Positions 34,590-43,262 of a DNA stretch of 64,000 nt are shown in pieces; position 1 is the stretch's first letter; each line of letters opens with the position of its first letter. A program made the position numbers and the translations under genes. Source of the stretch: Limihaloglobus sulfuriphilus (lineage in GTDB: Bacteria; Planctomycetota; Phycisphaerae; Sedimentisphaerales; Sedimentisphaeraceae); assembly GCF_001999965.1 (NCBI RefSeq), contig NZ_CP019646.1, positions 558,001 through 622,000 on the forward strand. Reading direction: 5' to 3'. Under the pieces are notes generated by a model. It had not been told where the DNA came from, searched no databases, and was given only the letters and a program-made list of their open reading frames with translations.

Positions 34590-34796
34590 TTTTGTCTTTG
34601 GCTTTCATTTGCTTTGTATCAAGTTTTGCTGCAAATCTTAAAAGGTAAGTCTTTATTGGTAATATGGTTAATATATAAGCCGTGTATCAGTCTTGAAAAC
34701 CATGTGTCTAACATGTAAAATTATTTGAACAAATAGTTTATATCACTACTATATAAATAATAATCGTAATCGACAAATCACATTACGGAGTCAGCG

Positions 34797-36542
34797 ATGA
34801 GCAAAATGCCGTCACTATCACAATTAAGAGGCCGACAGGTAGGCCGGATACTTATAAAGATGGGGCTTTTAACCCGTCAGAAGGTACAGCATTGCCTTGA
34901 AGTTCAGCAGAATCAGGAAGGCAAAAGGATAGGTGAAATCTTTCTTGAGTTGGGCCTTATAAGCGACGCTGATCTCAGGAAAGCCTTAGCGGCTCAAAGA
35001 GGGATGGATTTTACAGACATTACAGGAATGGATATACCCTCAGATGTTATTTCCGCGATTCCTTCTCAAATGGCGCGTACTTTTCGCGTAGTGCCCATTG
35101 ATTATGACCCTGCGACACAGAAGATCACCATTGCGATTGACAACCCAAATAACTTTCAGGCGACAGATGATCTGGCGACTTTAATGGATTATAATGTAAC
35201 TGCAATCGTGACAACAACTTCGGCTCTAGAGCAGGCTTTTGAACGCTATTACTCCGGTAATGAAGATAATATCAATGACATTATTGGAGAGGCATCTGCG
35301 GACAGTTTTCTTGCCGGTATGGAAGGGCGTGATCAAAGTATCGACCTTGATGAAATCCGCGAACTTGCCGAATCCAACCCAGTTAAGAAACTGCTCAACC
35401 TCGTATTGCTGCAGGCGATACGCGACAAAGCCGCTGATATCCATTTTGAACCGTTCGAGGAAAGTTATCAGCTAAGGTACCGTATTGACGGTGTCTTATA
35501 TAATATGGTTCCCCCGCCCAAGCATATTGCAGTGGCGCTGAGTTCACGTATTAAAGTTATGGCAGAGCTCAATATCGCCGAGAGACGATTGCCGCAGGAC
35601 GGGCGAATCCCGCTCGTTGTAAACGGCAACCAGGTTGATTTGCGTGTAAGTATTTTGCCCACTATGTTCGGCGAGAGTGTGGTACTTCGTATTCTTGACC
35701 GGAGTCAGGTTGACCTGAACCTCGACCAGCTCGGACTCAGCTCCGACAATCGTGAGCATATCAGCCAGCTTATCCACAGACCTAACGGCATCGTACTGGT
35801 TACCGGCCCAACAGGCTGCGGCAAGACGACGACACTTTACTCTGCCCTTCACGAGCTCAATACTATCGACCGTAAACTGATCACCACCGAAGACCCTGTT
35901 GAGTATGACATTCAGGGTGTACACCAGGTGCAGATCCGTGATGATATCGGTCTCAGTTTCGCGGCGTGTCTTCGTTCTATCCTTCGTCAGGACCCGGATA
36001 TCATTCTTGTAGGTGAGATTCGTGACTTCCAGACTGCACAGATATCTGTAGAGGCTGCACTTACAGGCCACCTGGTACTCAGTACGCTCCATACGAATGA
36101 TGCCCCGAGTGTTATTGCCCGTCTGCTTGATTTGGGGCTGGAGAAATTCCTTGTAACAGCAACTGTTGAGGGGGTAGTGGCACAGAGGCTTGTCAGAAAG
36201 ATATGCAGCAACTGTAAAAGAGAGTACGAACCGGATGAAAAACAGCTTGCTGAACTGGGTCTGACTCCCGAAGATATTCAGGGTAAGACGTTTTATTATG
36301 GAAAAGGCTGCGACATGTGCAACAACACCGGCTACAGGGGGCGAGTCGGAATATTTGAGATTATGGTTCTTACCGATGACATGCGTGAGCTGATAATGGA
36401 TGACGCTTCGACTAACGTCCTGCGCCAGGAGGCAAAGAAAAACGGGATGGTTCAGCTGCGTGAAAATGGCCTTGACGCAATTTTTAATGGAATAACAACG
36501 ATTGATGAGGTCTTGAAAGAGACCATTTCAGAAGAAACTTAA
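34797..36542 (+). CDS. GspE/PilB-type secretion/pilus assembly ATPase 2
   Basis: A second, distinct assembly ATPase of 581 residues. It has the MshEN domain (GRILIKMGLLTRQKVQHCLE, residues 12-150), an acidic linker, Walker A GPTGCGKTTT (337-346), EDPVEYDIQGVHQVQI, LRQDPDIILVGEIRDFQT and TLHTNDAPSVIARLLD. The zinc tetracysteine is CSNC...CDMC, spaced as in GspE. CGGAG lies before the ATG, and a 207-base AT-rich gap separates it from pilT, so it may have its own promoter. Its closeness to gspF suggests that it is the main motor of this cluster. Confidence 0.93.
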   Translation: MSKMPSLSQLRGRQVGRILIKMGLLTRQKVQHCLEVQQNQEGKRIGEIFLELGLISDADLRKALAAQRGMDFTDITGMDIPSDVISAIPSQMARTFRVVPIDYDPATQKITIAIDNPNNFQATDDLATLMDYNVTAIVTTTSALEQAFERYYSGNEDNINDIIGEASADSFLAGMEGRDQSIDLDEIRELAESNPVKKLLNLVLLQAIRDKAADIHFEPFEESYQLRYRIDGVLYNMVPPPKHIAVALSSRIKVMAELNIAERRLPQDGRIPLVVNGNQVDLRVSILPTMFGESVVLRILDRSQVDLNLDQLGLSSDNREHISQLIHRPNGIVLVTGPTGCGKTTTLYSALHELNTIDRKLITTEDPVEYDIQGVHQVQIRDDIGLSFAACLRSILRQDPDIILVGEIRDFQTAQISVEAALTGHLVLSTLHTNDAPSVIARLLDLGLEKFLVTATVEGVVAQRLVRKICSNCKREYEPDEKQLAELGLTPEDIQGKTFYYGKGCDMCNNTGYRGRVGIFEIMVLTDDMRELIMDDASTNVLRQEAKKNGMVQLRENGLDAIFNGITTIDEVLKETISEET

Positions 36543-36658
36543 GAAGCGATGTTTGAAAACAATATTAACAGCTTACAAATACAGCCTCAGGGCTGGTTAT
36601 TCAGCCAATAAAGGGCACTTTTAACGTGTTCTAAGAAACTCGTTAAGGAGATTCTATT

Positions 36659-37921
36659 ATGCCAGTTTTTCAATATGATGCATTAGATGCTAACGGCAAG
36701 CCGGTTAAGGGTGAGATTGAAGCCCTTACGAGCAAGGAAGCCAGCAGTAAGATCAGAAACCAGGGCTACTTCCCGACAGCGGTAAAGGCCAAGGGCGGCA
36801 GCAAAAAGGTCGCTGTATCTACCGGTACACGCAGGTCTCGCCCGGGTGCTAACAGGAAGGTGAAGATCAAAGTCGTAACCCAGTTCGCCCGCCAGCTGAG
36901 TATTCTCCAGGATGCGGGACTTTCCGTTCTGCGTTCTTTGAGAATCCTTCAGGAACAGCAGAAAAAGGGCAAATTCCGCAATATACTCGGATATGTTGCC
37001 GAGGACATTGAGGCCGGTTCTACGCTTTCTGAGGCGATGGCCCGTTATCCAAGGTGTTTTGACAACCTCTTTAGCAACATGGTTGCCGCCGGCGAGGTCG
37101 GCGGTGTTCTCGACATTATTCTTAACCGTGTTGCCGACTTCATGGAGAAAGCTGAAAAGCTCAAAGCGCGTATCAAGGGTGCTATGATTTACCCTGCGGT
37201 GGTTTTATTCGCCGCGATGGTGATCCTGCTTGGTCTTATGATTTTTATCATCCCGACTTTTGCCGAGGTTTTGACAGACATGACCGACGGCGGAGCGCGT
37301 CTTCCCGGGCTTACCCTTGCGTTGATGAGCTTCAGTGACTGGATACTTAACGGGTTTGGTTTCCCCGGCGGCGGTGCTGTAGTAATTCTTGTTGCACCGT
37401 TTGTGCTTGTTTTCACCTTAAAATTCTTAAGGCGGTTCAAATTCATGAGATATCTCTTTGACCGCATTAAGCTCAAGATGCCCATTATCGGCAAACTTAC
37501 TTATCTGGTCGCGGTTGCCCGCTGGACAAGAACGCTTGGAACCCTTATCAGTGCCGGCGTGCCGATTCTGGAAGCTATCAATATTACAAGGGATACTTCA
37601 GGTAATGAGGTCTATGCCCGTATGCTTGACAGGGTGCACATGGCTATCCGCCAGGGCGACACGTTTGCAAATCCTTTGAAACAGTCAAAAACAGTTGATA
37701 CGCTTGTGGTTAACATGATTGACGTTGGCGAGGAGACCGGTGAAATTGATAAAATGATGTATAAAATCGCGGACAACTATGATGAACAGGTTGATGTTCT
37801 TGTTGGTTCGCTTATGTCGCTGCTTGAGCCGGTTATGATTATTGTGCTCGGCGGCATTGTTGGTGTTATCGTACTGGCAATGTTCCTGCCGATGGTTACG
37901 ATCATCACAAGTCTTATGTAA
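36659..37921 (+). CDS. GspF/PilC-type inner membrane platform protein
   Basis: The 420-residue protein has two repeated GspF domains (FARQLSILQDAGLSVLRSLR and ARWTRTLGTLISAGVPILEA) and three hydrophobic segments (about 180-205, 225-255 and the C-terminal VMIIVLGGIVGVIVLAMFLP). This is the membrane platform on which the assembly ATPase acts. The N-terminal segment VFQYDALDANGKPVKGEIEA is typical. AAGGAG stands before the ATG. It is the only platform protein here for three ATPases. Confidence 0.95.
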   Translation: MPVFQYDALDANGKPVKGEIEALTSKEASSKIRNQGYFPTAVKAKGGSKKVAVSTGTRRSRPGANRKVKIKVVTQFARQLSILQDAGLSVLRSLRILQEQQKKGKFRNILGYVAEDIEAGSTLSEAMARYPRCFDNLFSNMVAAGEVGGVLDIILNRVADFMEKAEKLKARIKGAMIYPAVVLFAAMVILLGLMIFIIPTFAEVLTDMTDGGARLPGLTLALMSFSDWILNGFGFPGGGAVVILVAPFVLVFTLKFLRRFKFMRYLFDRIKLKMPIIGKLTYLVAVARWTRTLGTLISAGVPILEAINITRDTSGNEVYARMLDRVHMAIRQGDTFANPLKQSKTVDTLVVNMIDVGEETGEIDKMMYKIADNYDEQVDVLVGSLMSLLEPVMIIVLGGIVGVIVLAMFLPMVTIITSLM

Positions 37922-37922
37922 A

Positions 37923-37954
37923 AATTAAGAATTAAGAATTAGGAATTAAGAATT
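37923..37954 (+). repeat. Heptanucleotide repeat (AATTAAG)n
   Basis: Four units (AATTAAG, AATTAAG, AATTAGG, AATTAAG) plus a partial fifth, starting two bases after the gspF stop. Similar arrays lie at 41415-41442 and 43233-43260. Confidence 0.85.
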
Positions 37955-38000
37955 CAAAAATATAAACGACTGTTATCATAAAAGTTGAAAGGATATTTCA

Positions 38001-38909
38001 ATGAACAAGTTCAATCAGACAAAAGGTTTTACAATTGTTGAGCTGCTGACTGTGATGTCAGTAATAGCCATCCTTATGGGATTGCTTGTGCCGGCATTGC
38101 AGGAAGTGCGGCGTGTTGCCCTGGAAACAAAACAAAAGGCTCAGTTCCATGCTATTGATGTGGCGATTGAGATTTTCCACAGCGATGAGGAGGAATATCC
38201 CTCGTCCACCAGTAAAGATGATGTTACCGTAGGAAACGGTGGCATCGTTACAGGCGCTCACAGGTTGACCGAGGCCCTTGTCGGCCGCGACCTTCAGGGT
38301 TATGACCCGATGCTTTCCTGGGATGTTAATACCTGGCAGGACACTCTTGATTCTGACCGAAGTCGCCAGCGGAGGAAAGGCCCCTATCTGAATCTGGAAA
38401 ACGTGGGCGCTTTTGACGCATCGTATCTTTACGATAATATGACCGGTGATTTGTATGCGGACGGATATGACGGCGACAACCCCTCGCCGCTGCTCTCGGA
38501 CGCTTTCCGCAGGAAGAAAATCCAGATACTCGATCCTAATACCGGTAATGTGAAAACCACTGTCAAATCCGGTTCGCCTATCCTGTATTTTAAGGCAAAC
38601 AGAAGCGGCAGCGAGTTTATATACGACGAAGCTCCGGGTGATAATCAGGAAGCCATGCGGGACGGCTGGGTTTACAACTACTATGACAATGAAGCGTTCT
38701 TCTACTGCGGCACGGTTAAAGATCCTCAGTTGACGGGCGTTCACCCGTTTGAGACTCCGGAAAACTTCTACGAGGCTATATGGAATCCGCAGATTACTAC
38801 TCTGGAAGACGGGATGCCTTATAATAGAGATACTTATATCCTGCTCTCTGCCGGCTATGATCTGCAGTTTGGAACTGCCGATGACATCTGGAACTTCGGC
38901 AACGAATAA
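38001..38909 (+). CDS. Type II secretion pseudopilin, GspG-like (first copy)
   Basis: The 302-residue protein starts with a short basic leader and a prepilin peptidase site (KG-FTIVELLTVMSVIAILMG; Glu at +5), then a hydrophobic helix and a globular domain. The C-terminus has YILLSAGYDLQFGTADDIWN, which resembles the C-terminal calcium loop of GspG major pseudopilins. It is about twice the length of a classical GspG. GAAAGGA precedes the ATG. It should be cleaved at the Gly-Phe bond and packed into the pseudopilus. Confidence 0.9.
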   Translation: MNKFNQTKGFTIVELLTVMSVIAILMGLLVPALQEVRRVALETKQKAQFHAIDVAIEIFHSDEEEYPSSTSKDDVTVGNGGIVTGAHRLTEALVGRDLQGYDPMLSWDVNTWQDTLDSDRSRQRRKGPYLNLENVGAFDASYLYDNMTGDLYADGYDGDNPSPLLSDAFRRKKIQILDPNTGNVKTTVKSGSPILYFKANRSGSEFIYDEAPGDNQEAMRDGWVYNYYDNEAFFYCGTVKDPQLTGVHPFETPENFYEAIWNPQITTLEDGMPYNRDTYILLSAGYDLQFGTADDIWNFGNE

Positions 38910-38932
38910 TATTCGCTCAGGTTTATACTTTC

Positions 38933-39613
38933 ATGAACACGCACTGCAAAACAGCTTTTTCCCTCGTCGAGGTTTTTGTCGCGATGGCAATTATCGTCAT
39001 TGCCGCTGTTCTGTTTATGCCTGTGGCGGATAAGCTGGGCGACAGCAACGCGGAAAAGACTACGGATATGACGCTGGCAGTGCTGGATTCGGCTCTTGAG
39101 AAGTATTTTGAAACCGGCAAACGCCTATATTCGCCGGCCGATCAACAGGAATATATAGATTTCTATTCAAAGCATCGCTTCCCGTTCGACTGCCGCGACC
39201 ATGTCGAAGCTGCTGATACTGACCCTCAGCGTTGGAATGAGGATGACGATGTAACTAATGTTTTAAATCTGCAAGACTGCGAGGACATTCTCGGCATAAA
39301 AATAGAGTATTTCCCCGCGTCTATTCTTGACGGCTCGGATGAGTTCATAAATGTTATGCTCTGCCTTCAGTTGTGGCTGGTTCCCGAGTGCAGGGAAATA
39401 CTTGAAACGCTGCCGTCCAAATGTATTGAACGCAGTTTTGGCGGCGAGATAATCGAGCCTGATATCGACGAAGAGCCGGCGGCAATCTATTTGATAACGG
39501 ACGGCTGGGGCAAGCCGCTGGATTACTGGTATGACGGCAGAATGAGCTTTCCGCTGCTGCGATCTGCAGGGCCGGACGGCGAGTTTGACACTGATGACGA
39601 CATTTATAAATAA
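38933..39613 (+). CDS. Type II secretion pseudopilin-like protein (second copy)
   Basis: The 226-residue protein has a prepilin signal (KTA-FSLVEVFVAMAIIVIAAV, Glu at +5) and a C-terminus with LLRSAGPDGEFDTDDDIYK, the same calcium-loop motif as its neighbours. The cleavage site has Ala instead of Gly at -1, which prepilin peptidases tolerate poorly but do accept in some proteins. It lies 23 bases after the first pseudopilin gene. Its ribosome site is weak. Confidence 0.85.
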   Translation: MNTHCKTAFSLVEVFVAMAIIVIAAVLFMPVADKLGDSNAEKTTDMTLAVLDSALEKYFETGKRLYSPADQQEYIDFYSKHRFPFDCRDHVEAADTDPQRWNEDDDVTNVLNLQDCEDILGIKIEYFPASILDGSDEFINVMLCLQLWLVPECREILETLPSKCIERSFGGEIIEPDIDEEPAAIYLITDGWGKPLDYWYDGRMSFPLLRSAGPDGEFDTDDDIYK

Positions 39614-39666
39614 AAATTTATTATGGAGATCACAGAGAATAAAAAGTGAATATGTGATAAGCAATA

Positions 39667-39999
39667 ATGGGAACTGAAATACAAGCAAAATTTAACGAGA
39701 TCCAGGAAGTTGCCGGCAGAGTTGGCCAGGCGTCAAACGCTCAGGCAGTTGTGCTTTTTGGTTCTCATGCGCGTGGTGATTGGGGTAAATACAGTGATGT
39801 AGATATACTCGTCATCGCAAAGACAGATTTGCCGTATTTCAGGAGAACCAGAAGCCTTTGCAACATCTTACGGGACTTTTCATTTCCGGTAGATCTGCTT
39901 GTTTATACTCCGCAGGAATATCGGAAATTGAAAGCAGATAAAACATCAATTGCCTATCGGGCTTCCAAAGACGGAAAGATACTGTATGGAAACCTTTGA
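39667..39999 (+). CDS. Minimal nucleotidyltransferase (MNT domain), antitoxin-like
   Basis: The 110-residue protein is a single DNA polymerase beta-type nucleotidyltransferase domain: VVLFGSHARGDWGKYSDVDI with GS at 32-33 and metal ligands D44 and D46. Proteins of this kind pair with HEPN proteins; in the studied MntA-HepT systems the MNT protein modifies the HEPN partner with AMP to silence it. It overlaps the HEPN gene by 14 bases, which supports a working pair. It sits inside the pseudopilin run with no other link to secretion. Confidence 0.88.
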   Translation: MGTEIQAKFNEIQEVAGRVGQASNAQAVVLFGSHARGDWGKYSDVDILVIAKTDLPYFRRTRSLCNILRDFSFPVDLLVYTPQEYRKLKADKTSIAYRASKDGKILYGNL

Positions 40000-40390
40000 A
40001 GCAGCAAAAAAGTGGTTCGACAAAGCGGCAAATGATATGAAGGCCGTTGAGATAATACTAAAAGCTGAAGGTGAAGTTCCCTATGATGTGGTATGTTTTC
40101 ATTGCCAGCAGGCGGCGGAAAAACTGCTCAAGGGTTACATGACAAATATAGAGTGTGAGTTTCCTTTTACTCACAACCTTACAATGCTTTCCGGCTCTCT
40201 TGCCAGATTTAAAGGCGAGAGCGGGATTGAAAGGATGTTCATTTATTTTGATATACTTGAACCCTATTCCGTTGCTGCCAGGTATCCGGGAGATATCAGC
40301 GTTCCAGGCAGAGAAGATGCTTTAGAGGCTGAGATGGCCATAACAGAGATATTTAACTGGATTGAGGGTGAACTACCCGAGTTCTTTTAA
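39986..40390 (+). CDS. HEPN-domain protein, partner of the MNT protein
   Basis: I start at the ATG at 39986, 7 bases after GGAAAG; an upstream in-frame ATG at 39950 is deep in the MNT gene. The 134-residue helical protein carries CFHCQQAAEKLLKGYM (37-52), FTHNL and VAARYPG, typical of the PF05168-type HEPN family. I find no Arg-x(4-6)-His, the RNase motif of toxic HEPN proteins, so RNase activity is doubtful. It could be a toxin with other chemistry or a substrate-binding partner for the nucleotidyltransferase. Confidence 0.85.
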   Translation: METFEAAKKWFDKAANDMKAVEIILKAEGEVPYDVVCFHCQQAAEKLLKGYMTNIECEFPFTHNLTMLSGSLARFKGESGIERMFIYFDILEPYSVAARYPGDISVPGREDALEAEMAITEIFNWIEGELPEFF

Positions 40391-40430
40391 TAATGAATTC
40401 TGCAATTTAAAGACCAGAGGAAAATATAAA

Positions 40431-41408
40431 ATGAAACGATATGTAAAGTACAGAAATAACGGTTTTACGCTGGTTGAGATAATGACCGCTGTTGTTATTA
40501 TCGCAATTCTGGTCGGCGTGCTCATACCGGCTTTGAGCGGGGCACGCCAATTAGCCAGAGAAATTCGCCAGAAATCTCAGTTCACTGCCATCGGCACAGG
40601 GCTGGAGATGTTCAGAAACGATTTCGGTCAGTACCCCGATTCATATCCCTTTGATGTTAATGGCGATGAATATACCGGCGCCCAGATACTGGCAGAAGCG
40701 ATGGTCGGCCACGATACACTCGGTGTCAGCAAGTACACCCGTTTCCGCCTGGACGGCAGGGGAGATGTTGACGGTGACGGCGTGGTAGGCAGCAACGAGT
40801 ACCTCTATTTTGCGCCGGATGAGGATCCAAACCAAAATGAGATTGCAGAAAGGCTCGCCGAACGCAAAGGCCCCTATGTAGAACCTGACAAGCTGGGCAT
40901 ATATACCGTTGAAGACCTCTACGGAAACACCAGAAGGCCGCTCGGCGATGAAACTGTACTTATAACAGACACTTTTATGAAAAAAAATATCCACATCTCA
41001 GAGGCTGTCCAGGACAGAACCGGTGAATACAAAACCGCCAAGGCTGGTATGCCCGTGCTATATTTCCGCGCGGATACAACAAAAATACTCCAGAACCAGT
41101 TTCAGAGGGGTGATTTTACTCAGAGAGAAAGCATCTACTGTTACGAAGACAACGAAAGTGTCTTGATTGCAGATATACCGTGGAGTATCAGCCAGGATGA
41201 AAGCGACAATTACTGGTCAAGCGCGGACACCTATGACCTGGCGGGAACTGCGGCGGCAACCAAATTCAACACTTTTATAGTAAACGATAAAATGAGCACA
41301 TCTGCCCGGGATGTTCCCTATAATCCGAACTCTTATATACTTATGAGTGCCGGCCCGGACGGCTTGTTCGGCACGGAAGACGATATGTTCAACTTTGATA
41401 AAGAATAG
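40431..41408 (+). CDS. Type II secretion pseudopilin, GspG-like (third copy)
   Basis: I start at the ATG at 40431 (MKRYVKYRNN) with AGAGG about 10 bases upstream; the in-frame ATG at 40362 overlaps the HEPN gene and would put a long leader before the signal. The 325-residue protein has NNG-FTLVEIMTAVVIIAILVG (Glu at +5) and the C-terminal YILMSAGPDGLFGTEDDMFN calcium-loop motif. It is a paralog of the gene at 38001. From here the order G-H-I-J-K of classical type II systems follows. Confidence 0.9.
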   Translation: MKRYVKYRNNGFTLVEIMTAVVIIAILVGVLIPALSGARQLAREIRQKSQFTAIGTGLEMFRNDFGQYPDSYPFDVNGDEYTGAQILAEAMVGHDTLGVSKYTRFRLDGRGDVDGDGVVGSNEYLYFAPDEDPNQNEIAERLAERKGPYVEPDKLGIYTVEDLYGNTRRPLGDETVLITDTFMKKNIHISEAVQDRTGEYKTAKAGMPVLYFRADTTKILQNQFQRGDFTQRESIYCYEDNESVLIADIPWSISQDESDNYWSSADTYDLAGTAAATKFNTFIVNDKMSTSARDVPYNPNSYILMSAGPDGLFGTEDDMFNFDKE

Positions 41409-41414
41409 TGTAAT

Positions 41415-41442
41415 AATTACGAATTACGAATTACGAATTAGC
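41415..41442 (+). repeat. Heptanucleotide repeat (AATTACG)n
   Basis: Three perfect AATTACG units and one AATTAGC unit, starting seven bases after the pseudopilin stop. It is a variant of the array at 37923. Confidence 0.85.
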
Positions 41443-41461
41443 AAGAAAAAGCAATTAAATA

Positions 41462-41489
41462 TAATCCTGTAAATCTTGTTAATCCTGTC
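41462..41489 (+). repeat. Dispersed repeat, copy 1
   Basis: The core AATCTTGTTAATCCTGTC (41472-41489) recurs at 43381-43398, and a close inverted copy lies at 43263-43290. Confidence 0.75.
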
Positions 41490-41539
41490 CAATATTTTTT
41501 AAAACCAGAAATTGGAATTCGACAGAATCCATTGATACT

Positions 41540-42403
41540 GTGAAAAATAAAACCAAACAATTGAATCATGAAGAACACGCCGGCAAGAGCGGTTTTACGC
41601 TGGTTGAAAACCTTGTGGCTCTCTCGATCATTGTAATCGTGGGCAGCTTAGGGCTGTTCAGCATCCATTCGTTTCTTGATTCGTATGAATCCGGCGGCCA
41701 GACCCAGTTCCAGATCGCCGCGGCACTGTCCAACGCCCGTGCCATAGCCGCCAGAGAAGGCCGCTGTGCAGGCGTGCGTTTTCAGCGTGAATATGACCCT
41801 CAGGGGTTCGGCAAGGCAGATCAGTATATGATATTTATCATAAAATCCGATTTGAACAATGCTTCAAGCTATGATATGGATTCTTTCCACGCAGTCGATG
41901 GCAAGAAACCTATAAAACTCTCCGGCTCTGTTATGGTAATGTCAACAGAGACCGGAAGCTACGGCGGTCCTGTCAGTTCAGATTCAAGTATCGACACCGA
42001 AGAAGAGCTCAGAGATGCCCTTACCTTTTCGGTCGTATTTTCCCCTTCCGGCAGGCTTATAAAACCGCAGGTGCTGGTCCGCAACAGAGATAACGCCGCT
42101 AACCCTGATAACGAAGGCGGCAGCTCTATCTCGTACGATGCTGTGTTTAATTCGTTTAGAAATGTAACTTCGCAAGACAAATTCTACCAGGCAGGACAGT
42201 TCTTTCAGGATAACGCCAATTCAGGAGCGGTTGACCCGATAGACGGACTCGAACAGGAAGCCGCGGTGGACGCATTGATGCTCTTCAGCCGCGAGGACTT
42301 TGAGAATGTCGATCCCGGTTACCGCTGGAGCGATTTCCTGGTGTTCGTAAAACCCTTTAATATAAACACTTATTCGGGAGAGCTGATTGATCCAGAAAGC
42401 TGA
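41540..42403 (+). CDS. Type II secretion minor pseudopilin, GspH-like
   Basis: The 287-residue protein starts at GTG 41540. It has a prepilin site (KSG-FTLVENLVALSIIVIVGS, Glu at +5) and a GspH/FimT-like beta domain (AALSNARAIAAREGRCAGVR; LTFSVVFSPSGRLIKPQVLV, the typical F-x-P-x-G-x-motif). GspH is a minor pseudopilin near the fibre tip. The ribosome site is weak. The next gene overlaps its end by 17 bases. Confidence 0.85.
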   Translation: MKNKTKQLNHEEHAGKSGFTLVENLVALSIIVIVGSLGLFSIHSFLDSYESGGQTQFQIAAALSNARAIAAREGRCAGVRFQREYDPQGFGKADQYMIFIIKSDLNNASSYDMDSFHAVDGKKPIKLSGSVMVMSTETGSYGGPVSSDSSIDTEEELRDALTFSVVFSPSGRLIKPQVLVRNRDNAANPDNEGGSSISYDAVFNSFRNVTSQDKFYQAGQFFQDNANSGAVDPIDGLEQEAAVDALMLFSREDFENVDPGYRWSDFLVFVKPFNINTYSGELIDPES

Positions 42404-43238
42404 CAAAAGCACGGGCCCTGTGCCCGCCGCATACCGAACGCGTTACAGCGGCTTTTCCCTTACTGAGGTGCTTGTCGCCGCGGGGATACTCACCGTAGGC
42501 ATGATGCTCGTGCTTACGCTTTTCCCCCTGGGAATACAGCTTACGGCAGAGACGGTTAAGCAGAATATGGCATCTGTTGTCGCCTCCGAGGCGTTTGCCA
42601 AGGTGCGGCTGCATATTGTAAACGTGGAGAGCTTCATAGATGCCAACGATGATACAGAAAAAACAGAGCTTTTTGACAATGCTGCAGGCGGCGGTGTCAA
42701 TATAAGAGACTGGGACTTTTATTACCCATCTACCCCGCTGCGTGCTGCGGATGCGAGTGACCAGCCGGAGTCATCACGTTACTTCTGGTCGGCTCTTATC
42801 AGGCCTGTCAACCCCCAGACCGGCATCTTCCAGGTTACCGTTCTGGTTTTTTACCGTCAGGACATGCAGTCTGAATTTTATACTGAAACCGGCACAGATG
42901 ATGAGCTTGAGCTGATTGAGGTAAGTGTCACTGACCCCGGAATGGTTGACATTGAAAGCTGGCTTGAGTATGGCGGAGATCATTGGCTGATAACAGAAGA
43001 CTCGCCGATTATAGACAGCAAGACCGGCAGGATATACCGTGTCATGGAAAAACGCGTTGAAAACAACGATGCCGTTTTCCGCATTGACCGCGGCTGGGTA
43101 GAGCGGTACGGCGACCCCGATCAGAGCAGCACCAATTCTGACCTGCCGGCAGATGTCTGGATAGTACCGCCGCCGGTGGGAGCCTCGGGAACCAACTGTA
43201 TAGGTGTGTTCCAGCGGGTTATGAGCGTTGAGAATTAA
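42387..43238 (+). CDS. Type II secretion minor pseudopilin, GspI-like
   Basis: The 283-residue protein starts at TTG 42387, 6 bases after GGGAG, inside the end of the previous gene. It has RYSG-FSLTEVLVAAGILTVGMM (Glu at +5). In classical systems GspI nucleates the tip complex with J and K. The assignment to I rests on gene order (H, I, J, K), since sequence similarity outside the signal is low. The first unit of a heptanucleotide repeat supplies its stop codon. Confidence 0.78.
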   Translation: MIQKADKSTGPVPAAYRTRYSGFSLTEVLVAAGILTVGMMLVLTLFPLGIQLTAETVKQNMASVVASEAFAKVRLHIVNVESFIDANDDTEKTELFDNAAGGGVNIRDWDFYYPSTPLRAADASDQPESSRYFWSALIRPVNPQTGIFQVTVLVFYRQDMQSEFYTETGTDDELELIEVSVTDPGMVDIESWLEYGGDHWLITEDSPIIDSKTGRIYRVMEKRVENNDAVFRIDRGWVERYGDPDQSSTNSDLPADVWIVPPPVGASGTNCIGVFQRVMSVEN

Positions 43239-43260
43239 GAATTAAGAATTAAGAATTAAA
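43233..43260 (+). repeat. Heptanucleotide repeat (AATTAAG)n
   Basis: Three AATTAAG units and one AATTAAA unit. The first unit begins inside the last codons of the GspI-like gene and contains its TAA stop. Confidence 0.85.
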
Positions 43261-43262
43261 TA

